Origin: CAUZIZ01 sp965218775
GTDB lineage: Bacteria > Acidobacteriota > UBA6911 > RPQK01 > JAJDTT01
Length of the DNA stretch: 64,000 nucleotides
Assembly: GCA_965218775.1 (NCBI GenBank)
Contig: CBDCLS010000003.1
Coordinates: 1-64,000, forward strand
Direction: 5' to 3'
The notes beneath the pieces were generated by a model. It did no database searches and had not been told where the DNA came from. It saw only the letters and a list, made by a program, of their open reading frames with translations. The position numbers and the translations under genes are program-made. This document shows, in pieces, positions 1 to 8,728 of this stretch (its first letter is position 1; each line of letters starts with the position of its first letter).

Positions 1-406
1 GGGCCTGTGCCGTGCGGGCGGCGGCCAGAAAATGATTCAGACCGTCGTGAGTGCTCAGGAGATGCCCGGTGGCGCAGGTATCCACCCAGAGATTGTCATC
101 GGCGGCCGAGCCGAGCGTCTGGCGCATCTGAGCCAATCGAGCCGCAAAGGCCTCCAGGGGAAGCTCGAACTGACAGAGCAGGACCCGAGCAGGAGCGGGA
201 ATGTCAAAGCCGGTTCGGGAAGAGCCGGCCGCCAGGGCCAAGGCCAAGTTGGCGACCAGCAGGGACTTGCCCACCTTGGGCTCACCGCCCACGAAGAGAA
301 TCCCCTGAGCCGGCAGCAGGGAGGGCCCGATCAGGGCCGGATCGGGGGTGGGATTCCAGCGCATCAGCTGGGAGAGGGACAGGACCGTTTGGGACGGGGC
401 GCTCAC
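1..406 (-). CDS. RepA-like AAA ATPase, left transposon copy, 3' end missing
   Basis: This is the N-terminal ~135 residues of the RepA/RecA-fold ATPase whose full version is at 7493-8506; the rest lies outside the window. The GTG start overlaps the expected stop of the upstream ATPase gene (GTGA), as in the right copy. The Walker A segment GGEPKVGKS is intact, so this reading frame looks undamaged as far as it can be seen. Function is inferred from the fold: ATP-driven remodelling of DNA or of a protein-DNA complex during transposition or element maintenance. Confidence 0.75.
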   Translation of the reverse strand, partial: MSAPSQTVLSLSQLMRWNPTPDPALIGPSLLPAQGILFVGGEPKVGKSLLVANLALALAAGSSRTGFDIPAPARVLLCQFELPLEAFAARLAQMRQTLGSAADDNLWVDTCATGHLLSTHDGLNHFLAAARTAQA

Positions 407-1203
407 AGTAAGACCTCCGGGCGGCCTCCAGAACCAGGGCTTCACCGACTTGATTGCTTTTACGTGAAGCGGCCAGGCGTAAGACCGCCAGGCAAAGTTT
501 GTTGACCTTTCGGGGTAAGCCCTTGGTGGCTTGATACAGGGCCTGGCGGGCGCTGTCGTCAAAGAGCGGTTCGGGGACCCCCGCGAGCTGAAGCTGCTGA
601 GCCAGGTAAGCCTCCAGTTCCGAGCGGGAGAAGCCCTCCAGATGGTAGTGCACGGCAATGCGCTGGCGTAGGGGTTCGTGGACTTGCAAGGAGAGGGTCC
701 GCCGCAGGAGCGCCTGTCCCACCAGGGCCAGGGAAAGATAGGGGCAGGAATCCATCTCGAAGTTCAGTAACAAGGGGAGTTGCTCCAGGGTCTGGTGGTT
801 TAAGAGGTGGGCCTCGTCCAGGACCAGGAAGGGATGTTGTTTTTTGGCCTGGTTGAGGCGAACGATGGCCTCGGAGATCTGATGCACCAGGTCGGCGCGG
901 CGGTGAGCCGGCTGCAAATCCAGTTGGCGAGCGAGCAGGGTCAACAGGTCCAGGAGGGAGCCGGAAGACCAGTGCAGATAAAGGATCTTGTACCGATTGG
1001 GGTTGAGGTTGCCCAGCAGGGTACGGGTGGCGGTGGATTTGCCGGCCCCGACCTCGCCGGTAAACAAACCCACGCCGCGGTAATCGACGAGAAACTGTAA
1101 GCGGGCGGACATCTGAGTCCAGGCGGCCGATTCAAACAGCTGCCGGGGATCGGCATCGGCGCTGAAGGGAGTCGTCTTGAATCCAAAGAAAGTCTCGAAC
1201 CAT
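403..1203 (-). pseudogene. TniB/ExeA-like AAA ATPase, left copy, frameshifted at both ends
   Basis: The gene is nearly identical to the intact 266-residue ATPase at 6696-7496, but two indels damage it. One extra G follows the start (CCATGGTTCGAG here, CCATGTTCGAG in the right copy), so the ATG is out of frame with the body. One C is missing near the end, so the frame misses its normal stop and runs on to about position 282. Walker A (GEVGAGKST) and Walker B (VLDEAH) are still encoded. One substitution (Ala for Thr) follows LLTLL. Unless translation starts elsewhere, this copy cannot make the normal protein. A sequencing or assembly error in homopolymers cannot be excluded. Confidence 0.75.
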
Positions 1204-1206
1204 GGC

Positions 1207-2514
1207 TTAGTCCTCCTCGGGCTTCGAGTCGTCTTGAAGCAACTCGAGGTAGTTGATCCCGGTCGGATCGGAGGGCTCCGACGCCTCGGCTTGGGCGCGG
1301 GGGAGGGAGGCATTGACGACGGGATCGACGGGACGGGCCTGCCCCTGGAGTTTCCCGTCCCGATACAGCTCGACCTGGGAGAGATCGAGCGGATCGAAGC
1401 GGATCTCCAGACGTTGGCCGGCCAGCTGGGCCGGCGCCTCGTAGAACTGGCTCTGCAAGCGAAAGGTCGAATCGCGGCGCACCACCCGCTGGAGCCGATG
1501 GAAAAACAGGCGGCGGACATCGGTGGCGGGCGGGATCTGTCGGATCTTCTCGATATCGCGCTGCCAGCGCAGTAGCGGTGTCCTGCCCAGCGCACTATGC
1601 TGGCAGCGGTGGTAGTGCCGATCGACCCAGCGCCAGAGGCGGGCGTTGAGTTGCTCCAGAGTGAGGGGGCGCTGGCGATCGAGATTGGCCAGAAACTGAG
1701 TGCGCACGGTCTTGAACCAACGCTCGATCTTGCCTCGTCCTTGGGGCTGATAGGGTGGGGTATGAACGACGAGGATCCCCAAGGAGGCGGCAATCGAGGC
1801 CAGTTGTCCGGAGCGGTAGACCTTGGCGTTGTCCACATACAGACGCAAGGGCAGGCCCCGAGCGCTCACGGCTTGACGCAGACAGTCCAGGAGCGCGTCC
1901 AGGCCCTCCGTGAAGTAGAACTGAGCGTGGGGGATGAGGCGGCTGGCATCATCCAGAACGGCGTAGAGAAAGGCCTGGCGCTTGCCCCCTCCTGCTCGCA
2001 GGACGTAGGGCCCATGGAGCAGGTCGGATTGCCAGATCTCATTGGCCGAGGCGGCCTCGAACTTCTTGCGCCCGGGCGCGGGCTTGAGCAGCTCGCGGGC
2101 CGTCAAACCGCGCGCTTTGAGGAACCGATAGAGGGTGGAAGCGGAAAGGGGCGGTTTTCTCTCGTTGGAGCACAGAGCCAGCTCCCGCAGTAGGGTGGCT
2201 CCGGTCCGGTAGGGATTCTCACGTTTGAGGCGCTCGATCATCCCCGCTAGTTCCGGTGTCAGGACCCGTGAGGTGCCGCGATCGGAGCGGGGTTTGGGGG
2301 CCAGGCCCGTCACCCCTTCCAAGCGATAGCGCTGGGCCCAATCCAGCAGCGTGTCGACCGAGACCTGGGTGCGAGGGGAGAAGGGGATCTCGTAGGAGCG
2401 GGCGGCGATCTCCCGGGCCCGTCGTGTCAACTCGCCGTGGGGCAGCACCTCCAGCACCAGGGGGGCAATCAGAGCGTATCGAAACAGAGCAATCTTTTCG
2501 CTTTTGGGATCCAT
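1207..2514 (-). CDS. TniA-like DDE transposase, left copy
   Basis: The gene encodes 435 residues, identical to the right-copy transposase (5385-6692) except for one Pro-to-Thr change in the C-terminal barrel (DSTFRLQ here, DSPFRLQ there). The catalytic triad D164, D228 and E264 is kept, with 35 residues between the second D and the E. The reading frame is complete, so this copy could supply transposase. The gene precedes the ATPase gene by 3 bases. See the right copy for the domain description. Confidence 0.88.
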   Translation of the reverse strand: MDPKSEKIALFRYALIAPLVLEVLPHGELTRRAREIAARSYEIPFSPRTQVSVDTLLDWAQRYRLEGVTGLAPKPRSDRGTSRVLTPELAGMIERLKRENPYRTGATLLRELALCSNERKPPLSASTLYRFLKARGLTARELLKPAPGRKKFEAASANEIWQSDLLHGPYVLRAGGGKRQAFLYAVLDDASRLIPHAQFYFTEGLDALLDCLRQAVSARGLPLRLYVDNAKVYRSGQLASIAASLGILVVHTPPYQPQGRGKIERWFKTVRTQFLANLDRQRPLTLEQLNARLWRWVDRHYHRCQHSALGRTPLLRWQRDIEKIRQIPPATDVRRLFFHRLQRVVRRDSTFRLQSQFYEAPAQLAGQRLEIRFDPLDLSQVELYRDGKLQGQARPVDPVVNASLPRAQAEASEPSDPTGINYLELLQDDSKPEED

Positions 2515-2557
2515 AGCCTTTTTTCCTCCTGGGGAAGAAGGCTACGCCGGCCCGGCC

Positions 2558-3196
2558 CTATCCCTCCACGCAAGTGTTGTGTGGGTGGGTCCCCGCCAGC
2601 GAGTTGCCCGAAGCCAGTCGGCGAGATCGCCCGTCCGGAGCCAGAGAACGAGGCCAGCCCAGCAGGTGCACCCGCAGCTGAGAAAACAGAAAGCGGTGGG
2701 AGCGGATCCAGCCCGCGATCTGGAGCATCCGCAGTGCCCGGGAAACGACCCCCGGCGCGGCGACGGCTCGCGTCAGGGCCACCAGGCTGGCCGAGAGCCA
2801 TCGGGCTTGACGGCGAAAGCGCGTCACCCAGCCCTGGCCTCGCTGGTAGGGCATCTGCTCCTGGCCCGCTTGCTGAGCCGCTTGCCCTAGGGTCCGAGAC
2901 TCCAGCAACCGCGCCTCCAGATACCGGCCGATGACGCTGATCGCAAAACGCACATAGGGTAAGACAAACTCCGGCAGTAGCGAGACGGTTCGCCGACAGA
3001 GCCGGCACAGGTAACGGCGCACCCGAATCCAGCCGTCGAAGTCCTCCGCCACCAGGGTGCGGCCGTAAAATCCGTGCCCGATCAGCGCTTCTTTCGCCCC
3101 GCACAGGGGACAGCCACCCGGGCGATAGCGATCCGGCTCCGCCAGTTCTTGTGCGTACGCTTGGACCGAACCCGCAAACGGGTGTAGGATTTGCAT
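2558..3196 (-). CDS. Zinc-ribbon protein of the transposon (DUF6431-like), left copy
   Basis: This is the first gene of the left transposon copy, 212 residues counted from the ATG that follows a GAGGAGG ribosome-binding site. Its amino-acid sequence is the same as the right copy (4703-5341). Two CxxC pairs near the N-terminus (CPLCG and CRLCR) suggest one zinc ribbon. The remainder is Arg/Leu-rich with no motif I recognise. It resembles the DUF6431 proteins that accompany transposases. A DNA-binding or targeting role is inference. Confidence 0.7.
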   Translation of the reverse strand: MQILHPFAGSVQAYAQELAEPDRYRPGGCPLCGAKEALIGHGFYGRTLVAEDFDGWIRVRRYLCRLCRRTVSLLPEFVLPYVRFAISVIGRYLEARLLESRTLGQAAQQAGQEQMPYQRGQGWVTRFRRQARWLSASLVALTRAVAAPGVVSRALRMLQIAGWIRSHRFLFSQLRVHLLGWPRSLAPDGRSRRLASGNSLAGTHPHNTCVEG

Positions 3197-3241
3197 CGAG
3201 ACCTCCTCGGTTGTACAGACAGACATCTAGAGGGTCTTGCC

Positions 3242-3284
3242 GAGAGCTTCCCGGCGGTGCTTAACTTCAACGCCGGGAGCTCTC
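3242..3284 (-). promoter_or_regulatory. Structured leader hairpin upstream of the transposon's first gene, left copy
   Basis: Mirror image of the hairpin at 4615-4657: a 14-bp GC-rich stem with one bulged base and a loop of about 14 nt, lying between the transposon end and the zinc-ribbon gene. It is identical in both copies. Confidence 0.5.
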
Positions 3285-3474
3285 TGCTCCCTTGCCCCTT
3301 TCCCTCTCAGCGGTAGGATACTCTAAACGCACTCCTCCCCCCTTGGATCCGTCCAACACAGAAGGACCTCTGTCAAGGTCCCTTCTTCGGATTCCTCACA
3401 ATGCCTTCTTGTCGGCCCGGATTGAATCTGAGAGAAAAGCCGTCCTATGGGAGGGAAAATTGTGACGCGTTACA

Positions 3475-4326
3475 AACAAATAGCGACCAGAGGGCGTTGT
3501 TAAATAGCTCTTCCGGTAGTCGACCCTGCGTCCCGATACTTTCGTCAATACCAGCGACGATCGAGAAAGCTCCATCACCATCGTTGAACATTAGGTAGGA
3601 ATTAAGCCCGCCTCCGCCACTGTTCACCCAGATATCAATATCGCCATCACCGTCGACATCCGCTGCCGACGATCCATGGGCGAAATCGAGGACTTGAGGG
3701 AGATGGGTAGTAGAAACGTTATATAACTTCTCGTCCGGCCCTGAAAGAAGCAGAAGATTCAGACCACCAACTTGCAGCTCAGGCTGGTCAAGAACGTCCA
3801 GGCCTGATACGTCACCAAAGACATCGTTTCGGCCGTCTCCATTGAAGTCGGCAATAATGAGATGGCGGGGTGCGAAATCCAAATCTGTCTTGCCATCAAT
3901 TAAGTTCGATGTGCCATCGATAAAACTTCCTGCGCCATCGTTCACCAGCACCACAAGTGGGCTAACTGGGTCGAATACATCGGCCGATCCTGCGCTAAAA
4001 ATGATGTCGTCTAGACCATCTCCATTGAGGTCGCCCACAACGGGTTGGTTCATGAATCGTGGTTGTGGATTGTCTTGGCTGTCATTCCCCAGTTGGATGG
4101 GCAAGGTAATGGGGTCTTCATAGTACTGGTACTGTTGGGCGGTCACATTCCCAACCCACATGAGCAACATACTGAGCGAAATAACGAAGTAGGAAAACTT
4201 GCTCTCAACAGTTGAGGCCACAAGAAGGTTCTGAAGTCCGGCGCAATTTGCCTTCCGCACCTCACCCATGCCGCCTTCACCGAGTTTCTCGAGGATGCGA
4301 TAGTGCGAGATGCTTTGGCCGATCAA
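3475..4326 (-). pseudogene. Secreted FG-GAP/VCBS repeat protein, fused to a kinase 5' end and truncated by the transposon
   Basis: Reading leftwards from a TTG at 4326, the frame opens with the first 23 residues of a PknB-type kinase (MIGQSISHYRILEKLGEGG..GEV), then changes to unrelated sequence. Next comes what looks like a separate signal peptide (FVISLSMLLMWVGNVTA) followed by FG-GAP/VCBS calcium-binding repeats: DLNGDGLDD, DFNGDGRND and DVDGDGDID. The gene is cut at 3474 by the left transposon copy, so its C-terminal blades are lost. The original gene probably started at an internal codon near the signal peptide (for example the GTG before ASTVESK), and the kinase part is a recombinational scar. 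FG-GAP proteins are usually exported beta-propellers, often adhesins or enzymes; no specific activity can be assigned. Confidence 0.75.
4257..4326 (-). repeat. Duplicated kinase 5'-end segment, copy 1
   Basis: About 70 bp coding for MIGQSISHYRILEKLGEGG..GEV is repeated almost exactly at 11810-11878 in the same orientation. Here the initiator is TTG; in the other copy it is ATG. The two copies diverge immediately after codon 23, so this is a conserved segment left after recombination rather than an intact gene. Confidence 0.7.
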
Positions 4327-4418
4327 CGCGGGCCTCCAGAACTACAGGGGAGCCTATCTAGCGAATACTAGAGCCTTGGGTTAGGAAGGGCAATCTCTCA
4401 GGTTTCTTCTACGGCGAC

Positions 4419-4424
4419 TTGAAG
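4419..4424. repeat. Target-site duplication TTGAAG, left side of the right transposon copy
   Basis: TTGAAG directly precedes the terminal TGTAACGCGTCAC and recurs directly after the other terminus at 8880-8885. A 6-bp direct repeat flush with symmetrical ends marks a genuine transposition event. Confidence 0.85.
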
Positions 4425-4437
4425 TGTAACGCGTCAC
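4425..4437. repeat. Transposon terminal inverted repeat, left end
   Basis: TGTAACGCGTCAC is the exact reverse complement of 8867-8879 and also forms the inner end of the left copy (3462-3474). TG/CA tips are usual for Mu- and Tn7-class transposases. Confidence 0.9.
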
Positions 4438-4614
4438 AATTTTCCCTCCCATAGGACGGCTTTTCTCTCAGATTCAATCCGGGCCGACAAGAAGGCATTG
4501 TGAGGAATCCGAAGAAGGGACCTTGACAGAGGTCCTTCTGTGTTGGACGGATCCAAGGGGGGAGGAGTGCGTTTAGAGTATCCTACCGCTGAGAGGGAAA
4601 GGGGCAAGGGAGCA

Positions 4615-4657
4615 GAGAGCTCCCGGCGTTGAAGTTAAGCACCGCCGGGAAGCTCTC
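4615..4657 (+). promoter_or_regulatory. Structured leader hairpin upstream of the transposon's first gene
   Basis: GAGAGCTCCCGGCG pairs with CGCCGGG-A-AGCTCTC: 14 base pairs, one bulged A and a ~14-nt loop. It lies about 45 nt before the ATG at 4703 with no T-run behind it. It is therefore more likely an mRNA leader structure or a protein-binding dyad than a terminator. Confidence 0.5.
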
Positions 4658-4702
4658 GGCAAGACCCTCTAGATGTCTGTCTGTACAACCGAGGAGGTCT
4701 CG

Positions 4703-5341
4703 ATGCAAATCCTACACCCGTTTGCGGGTTCGGTCCAAGCGTACGCACAAGAACTGGCGGAGCCGGATCGCTATCGCCCGGGTGGCTGTCCCCTGTGCGG
4801 GGCGAAAGAAGCGCTGATCGGGCACGGATTTTACGGCCGCACCCTGGTGGCGGAGGACTTCGACGGCTGGATTCGGGTGCGCCGTTACCTGTGCCGGCTC
4901 TGTCGGCGAACCGTCTCGCTACTGCCGGAGTTTGTCTTACCCTATGTGCGTTTTGCGATCAGCGTCATCGGCCGGTATCTGGAGGCGCGGTTGCTGGAGT
5001 CTCGGACCCTAGGGCAAGCGGCTCAGCAAGCGGGCCAGGAGCAGATGCCCTACCAGCGAGGCCAGGGCTGGGTGACGCGCTTTCGCCGTCAAGCCCGATG
5101 GCTCTCGGCCAGCCTGGTGGCCCTGACGCGAGCCGTCGCCGCGCCGGGGGTCGTTTCCCGGGCACTGCGGATGCTCCAGATCGCGGGCTGGATCCGCTCC
5201 CACCGCTTTCTGTTTTCTCAGCTGCGGGTGCACCTGCTGGGCTGGCCTCGTTCTCTGGCTCCGGACGGGCGATCTCGCCGACTGGCTTCGGGCAACTCGC
5301 TGGCGGGGACCCACCCACACAACACTTGCGTGGAGGGATAG
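4703..5341 (+). CDS. Zinc-ribbon protein of the transposon (DUF6431-like)
   Basis: 212 residues counted from the ATG at 4703, which has GAGGAGG 5 nt upstream; an earlier ATG at 4673 lacks such a site. The N-terminal third holds CPLCG and CRLCR about 37 residues apart, a typical four-cysteine zinc ribbon. The rest is basic and alpha-helical in composition, ending in a low-complexity tail. Similar small zinc-binding proteins precede DDE transposases in other bacteria (DUF6431, from memory). Being first in the element and set apart by 43 nt from the transposase gene, it could bind the element ends or the target; that role is inference. Confidence 0.75.
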   Translation: MQILHPFAGSVQAYAQELAEPDRYRPGGCPLCGAKEALIGHGFYGRTLVAEDFDGWIRVRRYLCRLCRRTVSLLPEFVLPYVRFAISVIGRYLEARLLESRTLGQAAQQAGQEQMPYQRGQGWVTRFRRQARWLSASLVALTRAVAAPGVVSRALRMLQIAGWIRSHRFLFSQLRVHLLGWPRSLAPDGRSRRLASGNSLAGTHPHNTCVEG

Positions 5342-5384
5342 GGCCGGGCCGGCGTAGCCTTCTTCCCCAGGAGGAAAAAAGGCT

Positions 5385-6692
5385 ATGGATCCCAAAAGCG
5401 AAAAGATTGCTCTGTTTCGATACGCTCTGATTGCCCCCCTGGTGCTGGAGGTGCTGCCCCACGGCGAGTTGACACGACGGGCCCGGGAGATCGCCGCCCG
5501 CTCCTACGAGATCCCCTTCTCCCCTCGCACCCAGGTCTCGGTCGACACGCTGCTGGATTGGGCCCAGCGCTATCGCTTGGAAGGGGTGACGGGCCTGGCC
5601 CCCAAACCCCGCTCCGATCGCGGCACCTCACGGGTCCTGACACCGGAACTAGCGGGGATGATCGAGCGCCTCAAACGTGAGAATCCCTACCGGACCGGAG
5701 CCACCCTACTGCGGGAGCTGGCTCTGTGCTCCAACGAGAGAAAACCGCCCCTTTCCGCTTCCACCCTCTATCGGTTCCTCAAAGCGCGCGGTTTGACGGC
5801 CCGCGAGCTGCTCAAGCCCGCGCCCGGGCGCAAGAAGTTCGAGGCCGCCTCGGCCAATGAGATCTGGCAATCCGACCTGCTCCATGGGCCCTACGTCCTG
5901 CGAGCAGGAGGGGGCAAGCGCCAGGCCTTTCTCTACGCCGTTCTGGATGATGCCAGCCGCCTCATCCCCCACGCTCAGTTCTACTTCACGGAGGGCCTGG
6001 ACGCGCTCCTGGACTGTCTGCGTCAAGCCGTGAGCGCTCGGGGCCTGCCCTTGCGTCTGTATGTGGACAACGCCAAGGTCTACCGCTCCGGACAACTGGC
6101 CTCGATTGCCGCCTCCTTGGGGATCCTCGTCGTTCATACCCCACCCTATCAGCCCCAAGGACGAGGCAAGATCGAGCGTTGGTTCAAGACCGTGCGCACT
6201 CAGTTTCTGGCCAATCTCGATCGCCAGCGCCCCCTCACTCTGGAGCAACTCAACGCCCGCCTCTGGCGCTGGGTCGATCGGCACTACCACCGCTGCCAGC
6301 ATAGTGCGCTGGGCAGGACACCGCTACTGCGCTGGCAGCGCGATATCGAGAAGATCCGACAGATCCCGCCCGCCACCGATGTCCGCCGCCTGTTTTTCCA
6401 TCGGCTCCAGCGGGTGGTGCGCCGCGATTCGCCCTTTCGCTTGCAGAGCCAGTTCTACGAGGCGCCGGCCCAGCTGGCCGGCCAACGTCTGGAGATCCGC
6501 TTCGATCCGCTCGATCTCTCCCAGGTCGAGCTGTATCGGGACGGGAAACTCCAGGGGCAGGCCCGTCCCGTCGATCCCGTCGTCAATGCCTCCCTCCCCC
6601 GCGCCCAAGCCGAGGCGTCGGAGCCCTCCGATCCGACCGGGATCAACTACCTCGAGTTGCTTCAAGACGACTCGAAGCCCGAGGAGGACTAA
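5385..6692 (+). CDS. TniA-like DDE transposase (integrase core, Mu-type C-terminus)
   Basis: 435 residues. Domains in order: an N-terminal helix-turn-helix (~25-75), a second DNA-binding helical domain (~80-140), the RNase-H-fold integrase core with D164 (WQSDLLHG), D228 (LYVDNAKVY) and E264 (GRGKIERWF) in a D-35-E arrangement, then a beta-barrel like Mu_C (~345-400). This enzyme cuts and joins the element ends to target DNA. It has a GGAGG site before its ATG and lies 3 nt upstream of the ATPase gene, as tniA-tniB pairs do. It is shorter than classical TniA (~560 residues). An IS481-like label is possible, but the ATPase partner argues for the Tn7/Mu class. Confidence 0.88.
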   Translation: MDPKSEKIALFRYALIAPLVLEVLPHGELTRRAREIAARSYEIPFSPRTQVSVDTLLDWAQRYRLEGVTGLAPKPRSDRGTSRVLTPELAGMIERLKRENPYRTGATLLRELALCSNERKPPLSASTLYRFLKARGLTARELLKPAPGRKKFEAASANEIWQSDLLHGPYVLRAGGGKRQAFLYAVLDDASRLIPHAQFYFTEGLDALLDCLRQAVSARGLPLRLYVDNAKVYRSGQLASIAASLGILVVHTPPYQPQGRGKIERWFKTVRTQFLANLDRQRPLTLEQLNARLWRWVDRHYHRCQHSALGRTPLLRWQRDIEKIRQIPPATDVRRLFFHRLQRVVRRDSPFRLQSQFYEAPAQLAGQRLEIRFDPLDLSQVELYRDGKLQGQARPVDPVVNASLPRAQAEASEPSDPTGINYLELLQDDSKPEED

Positions 6693-6695
6693 GCC

Positions 6696-7496
6696 ATGTT
6701 CGAGACTTTCTTTGGATTCAAGACGACTCCCTTCAGCGCCGATGCCGATCCCCGGCAGCTGTTTGAATCGGCCGCCTGGACTCAGATGTCCGCCCGCTTA
6801 CAGTTTCTCGTCGATTACCGCGGCGTGGGTTTGTTTACCGGCGAGGTCGGGGCCGGCAAATCCACCGCCACCCGTACCCTGCTGGGCAACCTCAACCCCA
6901 ATCGGTACAAGATCCTTTATCTGCACTGGTCTTCCGGCTCCCTCCTGGACCTGTTGACCCTGCTCACTCGCCAACTGGATTTGCAGCCGGCTCACCGCCG
7001 CGCCGACCTGGTGCATCAGATCTCCGAGGCCATCGTTCGCCTCAACCAGGCCAAAAAACAACATCCCTTCCTGGTCCTGGACGAGGCCCACCTCTTAAAC
7101 CACCAGACCCTGGAGCAACTCCCCTTGTTACTGAACTTCGAGATGGATTCCTGCCCCTATCTTTCCCTGGCCCTGGTGGGACAGGCGCTCCTGCGGCGGA
7201 CCCTCTCCTTGCAAGTCCACGAACCCCTACGCCAGCGCATTGCCGTGCACTACCATCTGGAGGGCTTCTCCCGCTCGGAACTGGAGGCTTACCTGGCTCA
7301 GCAGCTTCAGCTCGCGGGGGTCCCCGAACCGCTCTTTGACGACAGCGCCCGCCAGGCCCTGTATCAAGCCACCAAGGGCTTACCCCGAAAGGTCAACAAA
7401 CTTTGCCTGGCGGTCTTACGCCTGGCCGCTTCACGTAAAAGCAATCAAGTCGGTGAAGCCCTGGTTCTGGAGGCCGCCCCGGAGGTCTTACTGTGA
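6696..7496 (+). CDS. TniB/ExeA-like AAA ATPase
   Basis: 266 residues. Walker A is GEVGAGKST (49-57) and Walker B is FLVLDEAHLL with D129/E130; the sensor and lid region continues to the C-terminus (GLPRKVNKL). The family (TniB, MuB, TnsC and IstB-like regulators; ExeA-like fold) binds DNA in an ATP-dependent way and delivers target DNA to the transposase. The gene starts 3 nt after the transposase stop, and its TGA overlaps the GTG of the next gene (GTGA), implying translational coupling. The left copy of this gene is frameshifted, so this is the only intact one seen here. Confidence 0.88.
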   Translation: MFETFFGFKTTPFSADADPRQLFESAAWTQMSARLQFLVDYRGVGLFTGEVGAGKSTATRTLLGNLNPNRYKILYLHWSSGSLLDLLTLLTRQLDLQPAHRRADLVHQISEAIVRLNQAKKQHPFLVLDEAHLLNHQTLEQLPLLLNFEMDSCPYLSLALVGQALLRRTLSLQVHEPLRQRIAVHYHLEGFSRSELEAYLAQQLQLAGVPEPLFDDSARQALYQATKGLPRKVNKLCLAVLRLAASRKSNQVGEALVLEAAPEVLL

Positions 7497-8506
7497 GCGC
7501 CCCGTCCCAAACGGTCCTGTCCCTCTCCCAGCTGATGCGCTGGAATCCCACCCCCGATCCGGCCCTGATCGGGCCCTCCCTGCTGCCGGCTCAGGGGATT
7601 CTCTTCGTGGGCGGTGAGCCCAAGGTGGGCAAGTCCCTGCTGGTCGCCAACTTGGCCTTGGCCCTGGCGGCCGGCTCTTCCCGAACCGGCTTTGACATTC
7701 CCGCTCCTGCTCGGGTCCTGCTCTGTCAGTTCGAGCTTCCCCTGGAGGCCTTTGCGGCTCGATTGGCTCAGATGCGCCAGACGCTCGGCTCGGCCGCCGA
7801 TGACAATCTCTGGGTGGATACCTGCGCCACCGGGCATCTCCTGAGCACTCACGACGGTCTGAATCATTTTCTGGCCGCCGCCCGCACGGCACAGGCCCAA
7901 GTCCTCGTGCTCGATCCTCTCTACTCCGCTCATGATCAGGACGAAAACGACACCCGCGCCATGGCCGCTTTGTGCCAGAGTTTGCTGCGCTTGCGCCAGG
8001 CCTCCCAAGCCGCCCTGATCGTCGTCCATCACGTGCGCAAATCCGTCGCTCGGCACGAGGTCGGAAGCGCCCTTCGCGGCTCCAGTGCCCTGCACGCCGT
8101 CGGCGACAGCTATCTGTTGCTGCGGCGCCCTTCGGCCCTGCCCAACTCCCTGGAACTGTGCTTTCAGTTCCGATACGCCCCCGCCCTCTCTCCCCGTCGG
8201 CTCCGTCTCGATCCCGCCACCTTATGGTTTCACCCCAGCGGCCAAGCCCCCACCCCGGCTCCTTCCCGCCGGAAGGTCCAAAGCACCGATGTCCAGGACG
8301 CGCTTCATCACCTGGGGGCTAGCGCCGGCTACAATCAGCTCCGGGATCAGATCATGCGCACCTGTGATTGCTCCAAGCGCACCGCTCAGCTCGCCATGAC
8401 CCAGGCCTCCGAGCAGGGACGCATCCTTCGGGACCAGGGCCGCTACCGTCTTCCCCCCGACTTTGCCGCCGGGTCGCGCCGCCGGCAAACCCCGCCTGCG
8501 GGTTGA
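7493..8506 (+). CDS. RepA-like AAA ATPase (RecA/DnaB fold) with C-terminal winged helix
   Basis: 337 residues from GTG. Walker A is GGEPKVGKS (~40-48), Walker B is VLVLDPLYSAH with D141, and IVVHHVRKS (~177-184) matches the paired-His motif of hexameric RepA of RSF1010 type (AAA_25 family). The C-terminal ~60 residues (from ~268) resemble a winged helix ending in ILRDQGRYRL. RepA-like proteins are replicative helicases of plasmids. In a transposon, such a gene could serve replication restart, element copying or complex disassembly (inference). It is translationally coupled to the TniB-like gene and followed by a strong terminator, so it is an integral part of the element rather than chance cargo. 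Confidence 0.82.
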   Translation: MSAPSQTVLSLSQLMRWNPTPDPALIGPSLLPAQGILFVGGEPKVGKSLLVANLALALAAGSSRTGFDIPAPARVLLCQFELPLEAFAARLAQMRQTLGSAADDNLWVDTCATGHLLSTHDGLNHFLAAARTAQAQVLVLDPLYSAHDQDENDTRAMAALCQSLLRLRQASQAALIVVHHVRKSVARHEVGSALRGSSALHAVGDSYLLLRRPSALPNSLELCFQFRYAPALSPRRLRLDPATLWFHPSGQAPTPAPSRRKVQSTDVQDALHHLGASAGYNQLRDQIMRTCDCSKRTAQLAMTQASEQGRILRDQGRYRLPPDFAAGSRRRQTPPAG

Positions 8507-8564
8507 AGCAGGCCCGAGGGCTGACGCGACGGAAGCTGAATCTCAGCCTTCATCGTTCGGCCTC

Positions 8565-8600
8565 GCCCCGCCAGAGCGGACTCTTTGGCGGGGCCTTTTT
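8565..8600 (+). terminator. Rho-independent terminator of the transposon operon
   Basis: GCCCCGCCA pairs with TGGCGGGGC around a ~13-nt loop and is followed by CTTTTT. It lies about 60 nt downstream of the RepA-like gene, inside the element. Confidence 0.85.
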
Positions 8601-8728
8601 CTTGCTCCCCCCAATCCCCCTCAGCTTTCGGAGCCGAAGCCCTCGGCCTATCTATGCGACGTGGCCCCGACGACGCCGTCGGGGCGTTCCGCTCTTTCCT
8701 CAGCCTTCGCTCAAGCCTCCCCACAGCG

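Larger units (their letters stand above)
1..3474 (-). mobile_element. TniA/TniB-type transposon, left copy (outer end outside window)
   Basis: This stretch is the reverse complement of 4425-7898 with very few differences, so it is a second copy of the transposon described at 4425-8879. Its inner end, at 3474, has the same terminal sequence (TGTAACGCGTCAC read leftwards). The outer ~980 bp lie before the window. Observed differences from the right copy are a 1-base insertion at about 1200, a 1-base deletion at about 421, and two amino-acid changes (Thr/Pro in the transposase, Ala/Thr in the ATPase). The copy has entered the 3' part of an FG-GAP gene (3475-4326). Confidence 0.9.

Noticed and set aside
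282..1838. A 518-codon minus-strand frame running through the left transposase and ATPase
   Set aside because: Its first half is a shadow of the transposase in another frame; it joins the true ATPase frame only because of the single-base insertion near 1200.
5706..6302. Long open frames antisense to both transposase copies (about 110-200 codons)
   Set aside because: They mirror the high GC content and codon bias of the transposase, have no family resemblance or ribosome-binding site, and occur identically in both copies only because the transposase does.
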